The translations under genes and the position numbers were made by a program. A stretch of DNA of 64,000 nucleotides, taken from NCBI GenBank assembly GCA_033763335.1, contig JANRKU010000091.1:1-64000 (forward strand), read 5' to 3'. Under the pieces are notes generated by a model. It was not told the origin of the DNA, made no database searches, and saw nothing but the letters and a program-made list of their open reading frames with translations. Origin of the DNA: GCA-2794515 sp033763335. Lineage in GTDB: Bacteria; Chloroflexota; Anaerolineae; Aggregatilineales; Phototrophicaceae. Below, one piece after another: positions 1 to 7,891 of the stretch (its first letter is position 1; each line of letters begins with the position of its first letter).

Positions 1-217
1 CCACAAATGGCAGTGGCAACCCCTTCCCTGCCCAGTGGCGGGCAACGGAATAGCGGTGTTGGCAGACGCAACGGCAAAGAAGGATTATTGCGATTTACAC
101 ATACCCAATCATTCCTTACCGATAGTTTATTGGCACAACAACCAGAATTACGGCTTGCCGACCCCACCACGCTCAAATTGGCGCTCATCCTACGCACCAT
201 TCGGCGTTATATCAAAT
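1..217. other. Left-edge stretch with no supported gene
   Basis: Short overlapping frames are open on both strands, but none has a recognisable domain, a good ribosome binding site or a start that fits. The 5' third is rich in Pro/Gly/Arg codons in every frame, which fits a structured repeat better than a protein. A minus-strand frame stays open to the window edge, so a gene beginning outside cannot be excluded. I assign no function. Confidence 0.3.
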
Positions 218-1459
218 TTATTTAGCCCGATTCCCAACCCAATAAATCACCCCAGAGAAAAAACTCGTCATCCCAGAATAAACACGGGTGAATGGGGTGA
301 TTTTGGGGTGATTTTGGGGCTTATCTTTCAAACAGGCTTGATAGGCGCTCACTGTCTCATGAATCACTGTATCCCAATCGTGCTTACGGACTTTTTGGCG
401 AGCATTTTGGCATAATGCCTCATAATTGGGCGCATCTGCCACGCGCATCACTGCCTCTGCAAATGCCTGATGGCTGGCATCTTGTGGCAACACTGCCCCG
501 CATGACTCATCCACAAATTCATCCACCGTTTGGTTAGAAAGACCAACCACGGGTTTCCCTGCCGCCAACCCCTCTATCACCGATAGGCTTTGCACCTCTA
601 ATACCGATGCTGTGACGAAAATATGTGCTTCTGCCAATAAATCGGGGATGATACTCGGTTCAATCCGTCCCGTAAATTCGACATTTTTTAGCCCATATTG
701 CTCAATTTTCTCGCATAATTCTTCGTGATAGCCCTTATGACCAATATACCCCACCAATTTAAGCTGATAGTGCGTGGGCAAATAGCGCATGGTTTCCACC
801 AAAAATTCCTGATTTTTTCGCGGGATGACATGCCCTGTAAAAATCAATTTGCGACTATCGCCCTCACGGGTGGGCAATGGGCAAGCATTCAGACGCTTGA
901 GGTCACGTCCATTGTGGATATGAAACAAATTGCCCGTATAACCCAATTCACGCAAATCATTCACTGCCGATTGATTGAGCGCAACCACCGCCGAACAATT
1001 GCGGTAAAATGTGCGGACAATTTTTCTAAATAAAAAGGTGCGCTTTGTCCATTTGGCAACGGGGTATCCTTGCGAAAAATCGCTCAATTTGGTGGGCAAT
1101 TCATGTGCCGTATAAATAAAAGGCACATTATGGCGCAACGCCCACATCTGCCCCACTGCCCCGATGAGCAAATAGGTGTGGGTGTGGATAATATCTGGCT
1201 TAAATTCGTCTAAAAATTGCGTCAATTGGCGTAAATGCTTGCCAGATACATTCGCCGCCACCACTTCACCATCGCCCAAACTGGCTACGGTAAAGCGATT
1301 TAACCCGTTAGGATTTGATATAAAGCCTGTGGTCTCTCCGGGACAAATATAGACCACATCGTGTCCACGTTGGGCAAAAGTTTCTGCCAATTCCACCGCC
1401 ACACGGCTTTCTCCGCCCACGCTGGTTTCTCTGAATGAGGCTAAAAACGCAATTTTCAT
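218..1459 (-). CDS. Glycosyltransferase family 4 (GT-B fold)
   Basis: A retaining glycosyltransferase that moves a sugar from a nucleotide donor to a lipid or polysaccharide acceptor, probably in envelope glycan synthesis. The 413-aa protein begins MKIAFLASF with the N-terminal Rossmann half (GGESRVAVELAETFAQRGH, then DIIHTHTY). The C-terminal half carries FTGHVIPRKNQEFLV and an exact E-x7-E donor-site motif (E288/E296) followed by GLAAGKPVVG. The start at 1459 follows AGAGGA by 8 nt; a longer frame would run into the upstream gene. It lies 16 bp downstream of a GT2 gene on the same strand, so the two are probably cotranscribed. Donor and acceptor cannot be read from sequence. Confidence 0.9.
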   Translation of the reverse strand: MKIAFLASFRETSVGGESRVAVELAETFAQRGHDVVYICPGETTGFISNPNGLNRFTVASLGDGEVVAANVSGKHLRQLTQFLDEFKPDIIHTHTYLLIGAVGQMWALRHNVPFIYTAHELPTKLSDFSQGYPVAKWTKRTFLFRKIVRTFYRNCSAVVALNQSAVNDLRELGYTGNLFHIHNGRDLKRLNACPLPTREGDSRKLIFTGHVIPRKNQEFLVETMRYLPTHYQLKLVGYIGHKGYHEELCEKIEQYGLKNVEFTGRIEPSIIPDLLAEAHIFVTASVLEVQSLSVIEGLAAGKPVVGLSNQTVDEFVDESCGAVLPQDASHQAFAEAVMRVADAPNYEALCQNARQKVRKHDWDTVIHETVSAYQACLKDKPQNHPKITPFTRVYSGMTSFFSGVIYWVGNRAK

Positions 1460-1475
1460 GATGACTATCCTCTGC

Positions 1476-3035
1476 TTAAATCGTCTTTGGGGAGACGCGA
1501 AATGACAATGGCAATCCCAATAATAACCAAATCTGAGCATGAAAAACGGGCAAAGTGAGCAAAATAAATGTCAAAAATGGGAACAAGGCAAATGCAAACA
1601 CGGTTTGTATAAGCGCCTGTCCTGTATGAGGGATGATGGGTTCACCCCGCACATGATTATCTATCATCCAAAAGGTGATAGCGAGTCCTGTTAGCATGAC
1701 AAATGCCACCTGAATCCCAATAAACACCCACCAATGGTCACGATACACCCCTAATCCATGCACCAACCCAACACCTTGCCCACCCAATACCATCAACGAC
1801 CACCCCGCCCCTGCCGCCATGATGTCATGCGAGACACGCCCCAACATCCGCAACCGTTTATAAAAAGACATTCTAGGATGAGTGAGCATTGCCCCCACCG
1901 TATAACTTATTTCTTTACTACCGAGTGCGTGCCTCACCGTTTGATAATACCGATTTTTGAGCGCACCCCAAAATGTTGCCCCATTCACCACGGTTGCCGT
2001 GAAGGGCAAAAATATCGGCTTCGCTTTTACATGACCATTTTCCCCAAAATATGTTTTGAGAAAAATGCGCCATTCTTCGGCTATTGCGTCTTTATCCCAA
2101 TAATCATGCGCTTGGAGCAATTGCAAACTGACCGAATATGATGAAATTGGCAATATGAGCCACCATGAAGCCAAATATGATAATTCCAATGCGCTGGCAT
2201 AAACATTCACCAACTGCAAAGCAGGCGCTAATGCCTCTATTTTCCCATGATAGCGAATGGGGGCTTGCCAAAAAGTATGATGGCGGGATTGGTCGGTGAT
2301 GAAATAATAGGTCAATGCCGAAAAATACTGTGGATGCCATAGCGTATCGGAGTCCATCACTGTCACGACTGTATGAGCAGGGTTATGGAGCAAGCTATCG
2401 CTCACCTGACGAATGGCATAACCGATATTTGCCGATTTACACCGAATTTCACCCGCTATCCCCTCTGGATGTTGGGTAATGATAATTTTGGCAAAATGCG
2501 ATTCAAATTCTGCTTGTAATTGGGTGGCTTTGGGTAGTGCTTCGGCTTCTCTGGATTCCATCGCCAAAACAACCGTCATGTGGGGGGCTTCTGCTGATTG
2601 TGCCAAACATGCCAATGATGCCCGTAAAATGGTTATCGGCTCGTGGTCATTGGGCAATAAGACAATATGGTGTATATCATCCCATTGGAGCGCACCTGTG
2701 TTTTTGGCAGAAAAATCGGCATATAACCCACACCAATCTTGTGCAGATGCCCATTTTATTTTTTGTAACCCGCGTGTATGGGCATATAACGCAAACACAA
2801 TACGCCCCACCAAATACCATATCCAAATAAGGGTGATAAGGCTCAAGGCGAGTGGCGCATATAGCAATGCCCATACGCTCAACAACACAATCCCACCCGT
2901 AATGAGGGCGGGTAGTGTGTCTAATAATCGTTGGTAGGGCGGCGATACCGACAAAATGCCTCTTATCCATAAAAGACCAAAACTTGCAAAAGCATAACAT
3001 ATCCTATGAATGAATTGAACGGCTATATATGACAC
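1476..3035 (-). CDS. Membrane glycosyltransferase family 2
   Basis: A processive-type GT-A transferase, 519 aa. Two hydrophobic segments near residues 45-90 precede a cytosolic catalytic domain with a DSD metal/donor motif at 228-230 (VMDSDTLWH) and an acceptor-side region ending in AEEWRIFLKTYF. Several transmembrane helices follow after about residue 400. This architecture matches cellulose-synthase-like and hyaluronan-synthase-like GT2 enzymes, which make or extend a polymer at the inner membrane face. Its immediate downstream partner is a GT4 enzyme, suggesting a small exopolysaccharide or glycolipid operon. It diverges from the response regulator at 3103 across 67 bp. The polymer is unknown. 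Confidence 0.82.
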   Translation of the reverse strand: MSYIAVQFIHRICYAFASFGLLWIRGILSVSPPYQRLLDTLPALITGGIVLLSVWALLYAPLALSLITLIWIWYLVGRIVFALYAHTRGLQKIKWASAQDWCGLYADFSAKNTGALQWDDIHHIVLLPNDHEPITILRASLACLAQSAEAPHMTVVLAMESREAEALPKATQLQAEFESHFAKIIITQHPEGIAGEIRCKSANIGYAIRQVSDSLLHNPAHTVVTVMDSDTLWHPQYFSALTYYFITDQSRHHTFWQAPIRYHGKIEALAPALQLVNVYASALELSYLASWWLILPISSYSVSLQLLQAHDYWDKDAIAEEWRIFLKTYFGENGHVKAKPIFLPFTATVVNGATFWGALKNRYYQTVRHALGSKEISYTVGAMLTHPRMSFYKRLRMLGRVSHDIMAAGAGWSLMVLGGQGVGLVHGLGVYRDHWWVFIGIQVAFVMLTGLAITFWMIDNHVRGEPIIPHTGQALIQTVFAFALFPFLTFILLTLPVFHAQIWLLLGLPLSFRVSPKTI

Positions 3036-3057
3036 AACCCATTAAAAGTGGTACACT
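3029..3057 (+). promoter_or_regulatory. Predicted promoter of the 3103 response regulator
   Basis: ATGACA at 3029-3034 and TACACT at 3052-3057 are separated by 17 bp. TG at 3049-3050 makes an extended -10. The predicted start lies about 40 nt before the ATG, leaving room for the GAAAGAG ribosome site at 3089-3095. Confidence 0.5.
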
Positions 3058-3102
3058 ATTCAATAATGCACAGTGGCGCATAATTATTGAAAGAGTCATT
3101 AT

Positions 3103-3816
3103 ATGAGCGCAAAAATCCTCATTGTAGAAGATAATCAAAGCATGTCACGCATATTGCAAATTAACTTAGAACATGCTGGGTATAAGGTCAAAGTTGCGGC
3201 AGATGGTCCCACAGGACTCAAATTATATGAGACCATGAAGCCCGATTTGGTCATGTTAGATGTTGCATTACCCTATATGAGTGGGTTAGAGGTTTGCCAA
3301 CGGATTCGAGAAGAATCGAATGTCCCAATTTTGATGATGAGCGCCCATGCCATCACCGAGGAAGAAATCGCGGCAGGACTCGATATTGGCGCAGATGAGT
3401 ATATGGTCAAACCATTGGGTGATATTGAACTAGCGGCTCGTATCAAAGCCCTCATGCGCCGTTCTACCGTAGAAGCCAATGAAGGTCGCACCCTCATCAC
3501 CTATAAAGACGATTATCTCTCGGTAGATTTGAATACCAGACGGGTCTATATCAACAACAAAGAATGTCGCCTCACCCCCACCGAATTTAACCTGCTGGTG
3601 CTATTTATTCAAAATAGCGGTGAAGTATTGAGCTTTCAGCAAATTTTAGAGCAAGTTTGGGGACCTGAATATAAAAGTGAGCATCATTATCCTCGTATTT
3701 ATGTCTCACATTTGCGCCGTAAAGTTGAACCAGATTACAAAAACCCGACCTATATCCATAACGAGTATGGGGTCGGGTATCGTTTTGTGCCAAAAACCAA
3801 CGCCAATCGGCGCTAA
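3103..3816 (+). CDS. OmpR/PhoB-family response regulator
   Basis: A 237-aa DNA-binding response regulator. The receiver domain (residues 1-120) has acidic pocket E9/D10, phospho-acceptor D53 (LVMLDVALP), switch S80 and K103 (MVKP). The C-terminal winged helix (about 135-230) contains RLTPTEFNLLVLF and the HYPRIYVSHLRRKVEPD recognition helix, ending in the typical GVGYRF strand. No histidine kinase is adjacent, so the partner kinase must be elsewhere; the nearest in the window is the Amt-kinase at 25-29 kb. It diverges from the glycosyltransferase pair, so control of that pair is possible but unproven. Confidence 0.94.
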   Translation: MSAKILIVEDNQSMSRILQINLEHAGYKVKVAADGPTGLKLYETMKPDLVMLDVALPYMSGLEVCQRIREESNVPILMMSAHAITEEEIAAGLDIGADEYMVKPLGDIELAARIKALMRRSTVEANEGRTLITYKDDYLSVDLNTRRVYINNKECRLTPTEFNLLVLFIQNSGEVLSFQQILEQVWGPEYKSEHHYPRIYVSHLRRKVEPDYKNPTYIHNEYGVGYRFVPKTNANRR

Positions 3817-3846
3817 TCTTATCCCCCTACTTATGTGGGGAAACTA

Positions 3847-3872
3847 TAAGGGCGCAACATGTTGCGCCCTTA
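3847..3872. repeat. 26-bp perfect palindrome (dispersed family)
   Basis: Arms TAAGGGCGCAACA and TGTTGCGCCCTTA abut with no loop. It sits between two convergent stop codons (3816 and 3904), so a bidirectional terminator role is possible. Related palindromes recur at 29875, 34076, 34991, 36261 and 52014. Confidence 0.8.
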
Positions 3873-3903
3873 CGCACACCTCACCTCAATTTTTTAGGAG
3901 GGA

Positions 3904-6438
3904 TTATGGTGCGTCAAAATACAATTCTAAGCGTGGGTCTACGAATATCACCGCATCAATCGAATCATTCGTGTTGACATCAGCCGATGCAAAATTAATT
4001 TGGATTTGCAAAAATGTTGCCTCTGCACCATACGCTTCTACGACCAAAGCAGTCATATCCACATCTTGACATTTAGAAACAGTCGTAAAAACTGTTGGAT
4101 TCGATTCAAATGCTAAGGGCAGAGTTGCATCAGAGGCATAATAACTCAGATTCGAGATTTCGAGTTCTCCAAACAAATCGAAAACGCTCGGATTCGTCAG
4201 ATAACATGCCTCTAGGGTCAATTGGGCGCTGGTCGGAATTTGTCCACCAAACGATGGCAAGCGGAAGGTCAACACACTGCTCACACGCCGTTCTACATCA
4301 TCAATAATCCAATCCCCCGCATTAATGAGGAAATTGGTTGGCTCGCTATCGGCAAAGGTGCTGGTCTGAACCCAATCGAGTACAGCATATTGTGGAATGG
4401 TACTCGTCGTTTCTGTCCGATTCAAGATAAGACGATATTGCCCTGTGGTTTCGCCACTATACCCTGCCCCAATGACATAATAGCCTGTTTGGGGGATGAT
4501 GAAATCACGAATAGTAGCATTATTCACGTTATCGTCTTCATCAAACAAATCATCGTAGGCACGTACCAATTCAGTGCCAAAATTATCTTCTAAACTGAGG
4601 AACGGGTCTAAATCACCACTGACATTGGCAAGCGAGATAGTAATGACATCACCCGCTTGTGCCAAGAAGGTGTAGTAATGATAAGAACCGCCATTCAGCC
4701 CATCACTGATACTATCACCCAAGCCCATCTCATCTACCGTGATAAGGGCTTGTGATGTACCCGTATCTTCTGTAGCTGTCAATTGGAATGTGCCTTGTGT
4801 CACGCCCAATGCCACTTGGAAACGGGTGGCAACAAGGGTGTAATCCCCTGTCATCGGCAGGCGCACCTTGTCTAGGGACGAATTGAATCCTAAATCTTGA
4901 CCATCGTCATTACGGGCGATTTGTTTCCCTTCTGGGTCTACAAGGATGAGATAGGGGTCTAAATCACCGACATTTGCCCGCATCACAAAGGTGACAATTT
5001 GCCCTTGTGTGCCAGAGAAGGTATAGGTACGGGCAAAATCGCCATTGGTAATTTCGCCAGAAATCGCTTCATCTAGGACAATAACACCTGTATTGGTAAT
5101 AGGAGGGGGTGTTGCACTACCACCAGATTTTTCCAACACTAATTCAAATTGACCTTCGCTCGTGCCTTGGTCACGGTTAAAGCGTGTCGCCCAAATGGTA
5201 TAGACACCGCTTTCTGGGATGACAAAATCACGCAGATACGCATTAAATCCGCCCAGTGGGTCATCATCATTAGAGGCAATTTCTGAGCCATTGGCAGAGA
5301 ATAAAACCACTTGTGGGTCTAATGTGCCAGACAGCGCATTCACCTGAATCCCAATGACATCGCCTTCTTGTGCCACAAATTGATAAGCGACATAGGGTAT
5401 ATCATTGCTAATATCACCTTGTGCGCGACCACCATAGGTAATAGCTGTTTCGGTTGAATCTTCGGTAGCGGCAGGTGTTGGGGTAATAGCCACGCCATCA
5501 ACGACCTCTAGCGTCAATTCAAAGCCACCCGATGATGTCCCTGCAATCCCATTAAAACGCGAAGCAATGATGGTATAAATACCCGCTTGTGGAATTTCGT
5601 AATTCGTAATACCGGGGTCATAACTTTCGAGTGAATTGAGGTCATCATTCACGACCAATTGTGCGCCATTGGGTGCGAGGAGGGTCAAATACCCATCCAA
5701 ATTTTCTTGCCTATCGGTTGCACGCATGATGATAGAGACAAAATCGCCTGCCTCTGCCGCAAAGGTATAACGGAATTCATAGGTTGCATTGGTGATTGTC
5801 CCACCAACCACATCACCATAAGCAATCGTGGTCTCATCTGTTACTGCTTCTGTGGGTGTTACTTCAATTGTTGGGGTACTGGTCGGCGTTGGCGTATGCG
5901 ATGGATCAACCCGCAAAGTCGGTGTTGGGGTATGGGTCGGTTCTTCTAAAGTTTCTGTGGGTGTTGGCGTATTGCTGGCGACAATTTCTTCGGTTGGCTC
6001 TTCGGTCGCCGTCGCTTCTGCGGTAACAACTTCGGTTGGCTCTTCGGTCGCTGTCGCTTCTACGGTGACAATTTCGGTTGGTTCTTCGGTCGCTATCGCT
6101 TCTGCGGTAACAACTTCGGTTGGCTCTGCCGTTGCAGGTGCTTCTGTAGTAGCGACTTCCTGTGTTGCTTCTGTCACCACTGCAATCACATCTACTGTAG
6201 CTTCCTCAGTTATGATTACTTCCTCAGTAGGAATAGAAACAGGCGTATTGGTAGCTGGAGATTGGGTAAGCGTGACCTCTGCCGTCGCTTCCTCAGTGGG
6301 AGTCGGTGTCTCAGTGACACGAGTCGGCACAATTGCCCCCCTCAATGCTGTAGGGGGTACAGGCTCATTTGACGTACACGCCGATAAGACTATGGTGATA
6401 CACAAAATACCCAACAAAATGATGCGGTGTAATTTCAT
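3904..6438 (-). CDS. Secreted lipoprotein with PPC repeats
   Basis: An 844-aa surface lipoprotein. Start 6438 is chosen because it follows a GGAG site and gives a clean signal with lipobox LSAC (C21). A long Thr/Pro/Glu-rich linker (to about residue 200) includes 14-aa tandem repeats. Four bacterial pre-peptidase C-terminal (PPC) beta-sandwich domains follow, each with a Y-F-AxxGD...DPxLxLxxxxG...NDD...YTIxATRF pattern. The last ~150 residues (from DWVQTSTFADSEPTN) resemble DNRLRE/CBM96-type beta-sandwich modules. PPC domains usually accompany secreted proteases or adhesins, but no protease is present, so an adhesive or carbohydrate-binding role is inferred. The next gene upstream on the strand is ddl, 72 bp away. 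Confidence 0.85.
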   Translation of the reverse strand: MKLHRIILLGILCITIVLSACTSNEPVPPTALRGAIVPTRVTETPTPTEEATAEVTLTQSPATNTPVSIPTEEVIITEEATVDVIAVVTEATQEVATTEAPATAEPTEVVTAEAIATEEPTEIVTVEATATEEPTEVVTAEATATEEPTEEIVASNTPTPTETLEEPTHTPTPTLRVDPSHTPTPTSTPTIEVTPTEAVTDETTIAYGDVVGGTITNATYEFRYTFAAEAGDFVSIIMRATDRQENLDGYLTLLAPNGAQLVVNDDLNSLESYDPGITNYEIPQAGIYTIIASRFNGIAGTSSGGFELTLEVVDGVAITPTPAATEDSTETAITYGGRAQGDISNDIPYVAYQFVAQEGDVIGIQVNALSGTLDPQVVLFSANGSEIASNDDDPLGGFNAYLRDFVIPESGVYTIWATRFNRDQGTSEGQFELVLEKSGGSATPPPITNTGVIVLDEAISGEITNGDFARTYTFSGTQGQIVTFVMRANVGDLDPYLILVDPEGKQIARNDDGQDLGFNSSLDKVRLPMTGDYTLVATRFQVALGVTQGTFQLTATEDTGTSQALITVDEMGLGDSISDGLNGGSYHYYTFLAQAGDVITISLANVSGDLDPFLSLEDNFGTELVRAYDDLFDEDDNVNNATIRDFIIPQTGYYVIGAGYSGETTGQYRLILNRTETTSTIPQYAVLDWVQTSTFADSEPTNFLINAGDWIIDDVERRVSSVLTFRLPSFGGQIPTSAQLTLEACYLTNPSVFDLFGELEISNLSYYASDATLPLAFESNPTVFTTVSKCQDVDMTALVVEAYGAEATFLQIQINFASADVNTNDSIDAVIFVDPRLELYFDAP
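5989..6126 (-). repeat. 42-bp in-frame tandem repeat
   Basis: Units start at 5989, 6031, 6073 and 6115 with exact 42-bp spacing and few substitutions. They encode the 14-aa motif TEEPTEVVTAEATA of the lipoprotein linker. Array length may vary between strains by slippage. Confidence 0.85.
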
Positions 6439-6510
6439 AACAATCGCTCCACGCCTAAGCAGAAATGATAACATTGCTTAATTGTAATCAAAACGCTCGC
6501 TCTTGGCGAA

Positions 6511-7722
6511 TCAATTTGAAGATGTGATGCTACTTTTTGTCCCTTTAACGCCTTTTAGCCCGCGTGAGGCGGTCAATTCAATGAGACTCGTTTCATAATT
6601 ATAGGTGTTTTTGCGCTTATCGGCATACGCATCTTGAGCCAATTTGACCAATTTATCGACCACTTGACGGGCAGAAAGCCCCGTTTCGCTCCACAGATAA
6701 AATGCCAATGACCCGGGCATTGTATTGATTTCATTCAAAAATACAGTTTCTGTTTCTGGATAAACCAAGAAGTCAATCCGCGCAATACCACGCCCATCTA
6801 TAGCGCGGAAGGCATCTAACGCGGTTTGTTGAATTTTAGCAGTGAGTGAAGGGGTTAATGGCGCAGGAATGAGGCGTTCTGCCCCTTTCATCCCACCACC
6901 ACCGCGCATATATTTTTCTTCGTAGGTCAAAAATGTCTCCCATGAGACAGGTTGCTCCAAGACAGAGGCACTCATCTCACCAGAATATCCCATCACCGCA
7001 CAATTGATTTCGACCCCGCCAATGATGGCTTTTTCGACCACAACACGGCGGTCAAAATTGGTGGCAATCTCCAAAGACATCACCAATGCCTCTGCGGTAT
7101 CGGCGCGGGTAACACCAATGCTAGACCCCAATGTGGCGGGTTTCACGAATACGGGCAACGCTAATTTTTCGGTGATGTGTGTGATGACGGCTTCCCGATT
7201 ATCGAGCCATTGGTCACGGTGAATGAGGAGTCCCTCTACCACAGGGATATTATTTTGGGCTAAAACGGCTTTGGTGATGGCTTTATCATTCGCCACTGCC
7301 GATGCCAAAACCGCACAGCCAACATATGGCACATCTGCCATTTCGCATAACCCTTGCAAGGTGCCATCTTCCCCATGTGAGCCATGAATGGCAGGGAAAA
7401 CGACATCTATTCGTTTGAGTTCACTTTTTTGCAACCGTCCCGCAACGGGATTGATGATAAGCCCATGATGTTGCACCGTTGGTGATAAAACAACCTGTTC
7501 TATCCCTTTATGGCTAACAACCTCATTGCGAAAATTATCGAGGTTCATCAACGGTTCACCCGTAAACCATTTGCCATCACGGGTGATATAAATGGGGACA
7601 ACCTCATAATATTGGGTATCGAAGGCTTTCATAATTTGATGACCTGTCACCACCGATACATCATGTTCGACACTGCGCCCACCAAAGACAACCGCGATTG
7701 TTTGTTTTCGTTTTGCACTCAC
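6511..7722 (-). CDS. ddl: D-alanine--D-alanine ligase
   Basis: ATP-grasp enzyme joining two D-alanines for peptidoglycan. At 403 aa it is longer than typical Ddl because of a short basic/Ser-Thr C-terminal tail. Diagnostic motifs in order: VVFGGRSVEHDVSV (N-terminal substrate site), HGSHGEDGTLQG, VKPATLGSSIGV (ATP-binding strand and loop), omega-loop region TYEEKYMR, and the Mg-binding RIDFL...FLNEINTMPG. The omega loop looks D-Ala-D-Ala-like rather than vancomycin-resistance type, but depsipeptide activity is not excluded. The start codon is GTG at 7722, behind a weak AGGT site. It diverges from lon. A MurF-like enzyme that would use its product lies at 17.8 kb. Confidence 0.93.
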   Translation of the reverse strand: MSAKRKQTIAVVFGGRSVEHDVSVVTGHQIMKAFDTQYYEVVPIYITRDGKWFTGEPLMNLDNFRNEVVSHKGIEQVVLSPTVQHHGLIINPVAGRLQKSELKRIDVVFPAIHGSHGEDGTLQGLCEMADVPYVGCAVLASAVANDKAITKAVLAQNNIPVVEGLLIHRDQWLDNREAVITHITEKLALPVFVKPATLGSSIGVTRADTAEALVMSLEIATNFDRRVVVEKAIIGGVEINCAVMGYSGEMSASVLEQPVSWETFLTYEEKYMRGGGGMKGAERLIPAPLTPSLTAKIQQTALDAFRAIDGRGIARIDFLVYPETETVFLNEINTMPGSLAFYLWSETGLSARQVVDKLVKLAQDAYADKRKNTYNYETSLIELTASRGLKGVKGTKSSITSSN

Positions 7723-7817
7723 AGAAAATACCTACTCTTATGATATATCTTAGCGATAAAAATTATGTGACGCTACTATGCAATTAAAGAATGAGATTGT
7801 CAATGTTGGCTATGGCT

Positions 7818-7846
7818 TTGCAGTCTATCAACTTTTCATGTAAACT
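7818..7846 (+). promoter_or_regulatory. Possible lon promoter
   Basis: TTGCAG (7818-7823), 17-bp spacer and TAAACT (7841-7846), about 45 nt before the TTG start of lon. No heat-shock operator such as CIRCE is visible in the 169-bp divergent gap. Confidence 0.35.
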
Positions 7847-7891
7847 ACTCTGTTCACACCTTAATGTTATGCTGAATGGGATAAAACACAC

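Noticed and set aside
5828..6481. 217-codon plus-strand frame rich in Val/Ser
   Set aside because: It is antisense to the Thr/Pro/Glu linker of the PPC lipoprotein; the repeats make the complement open by chance.
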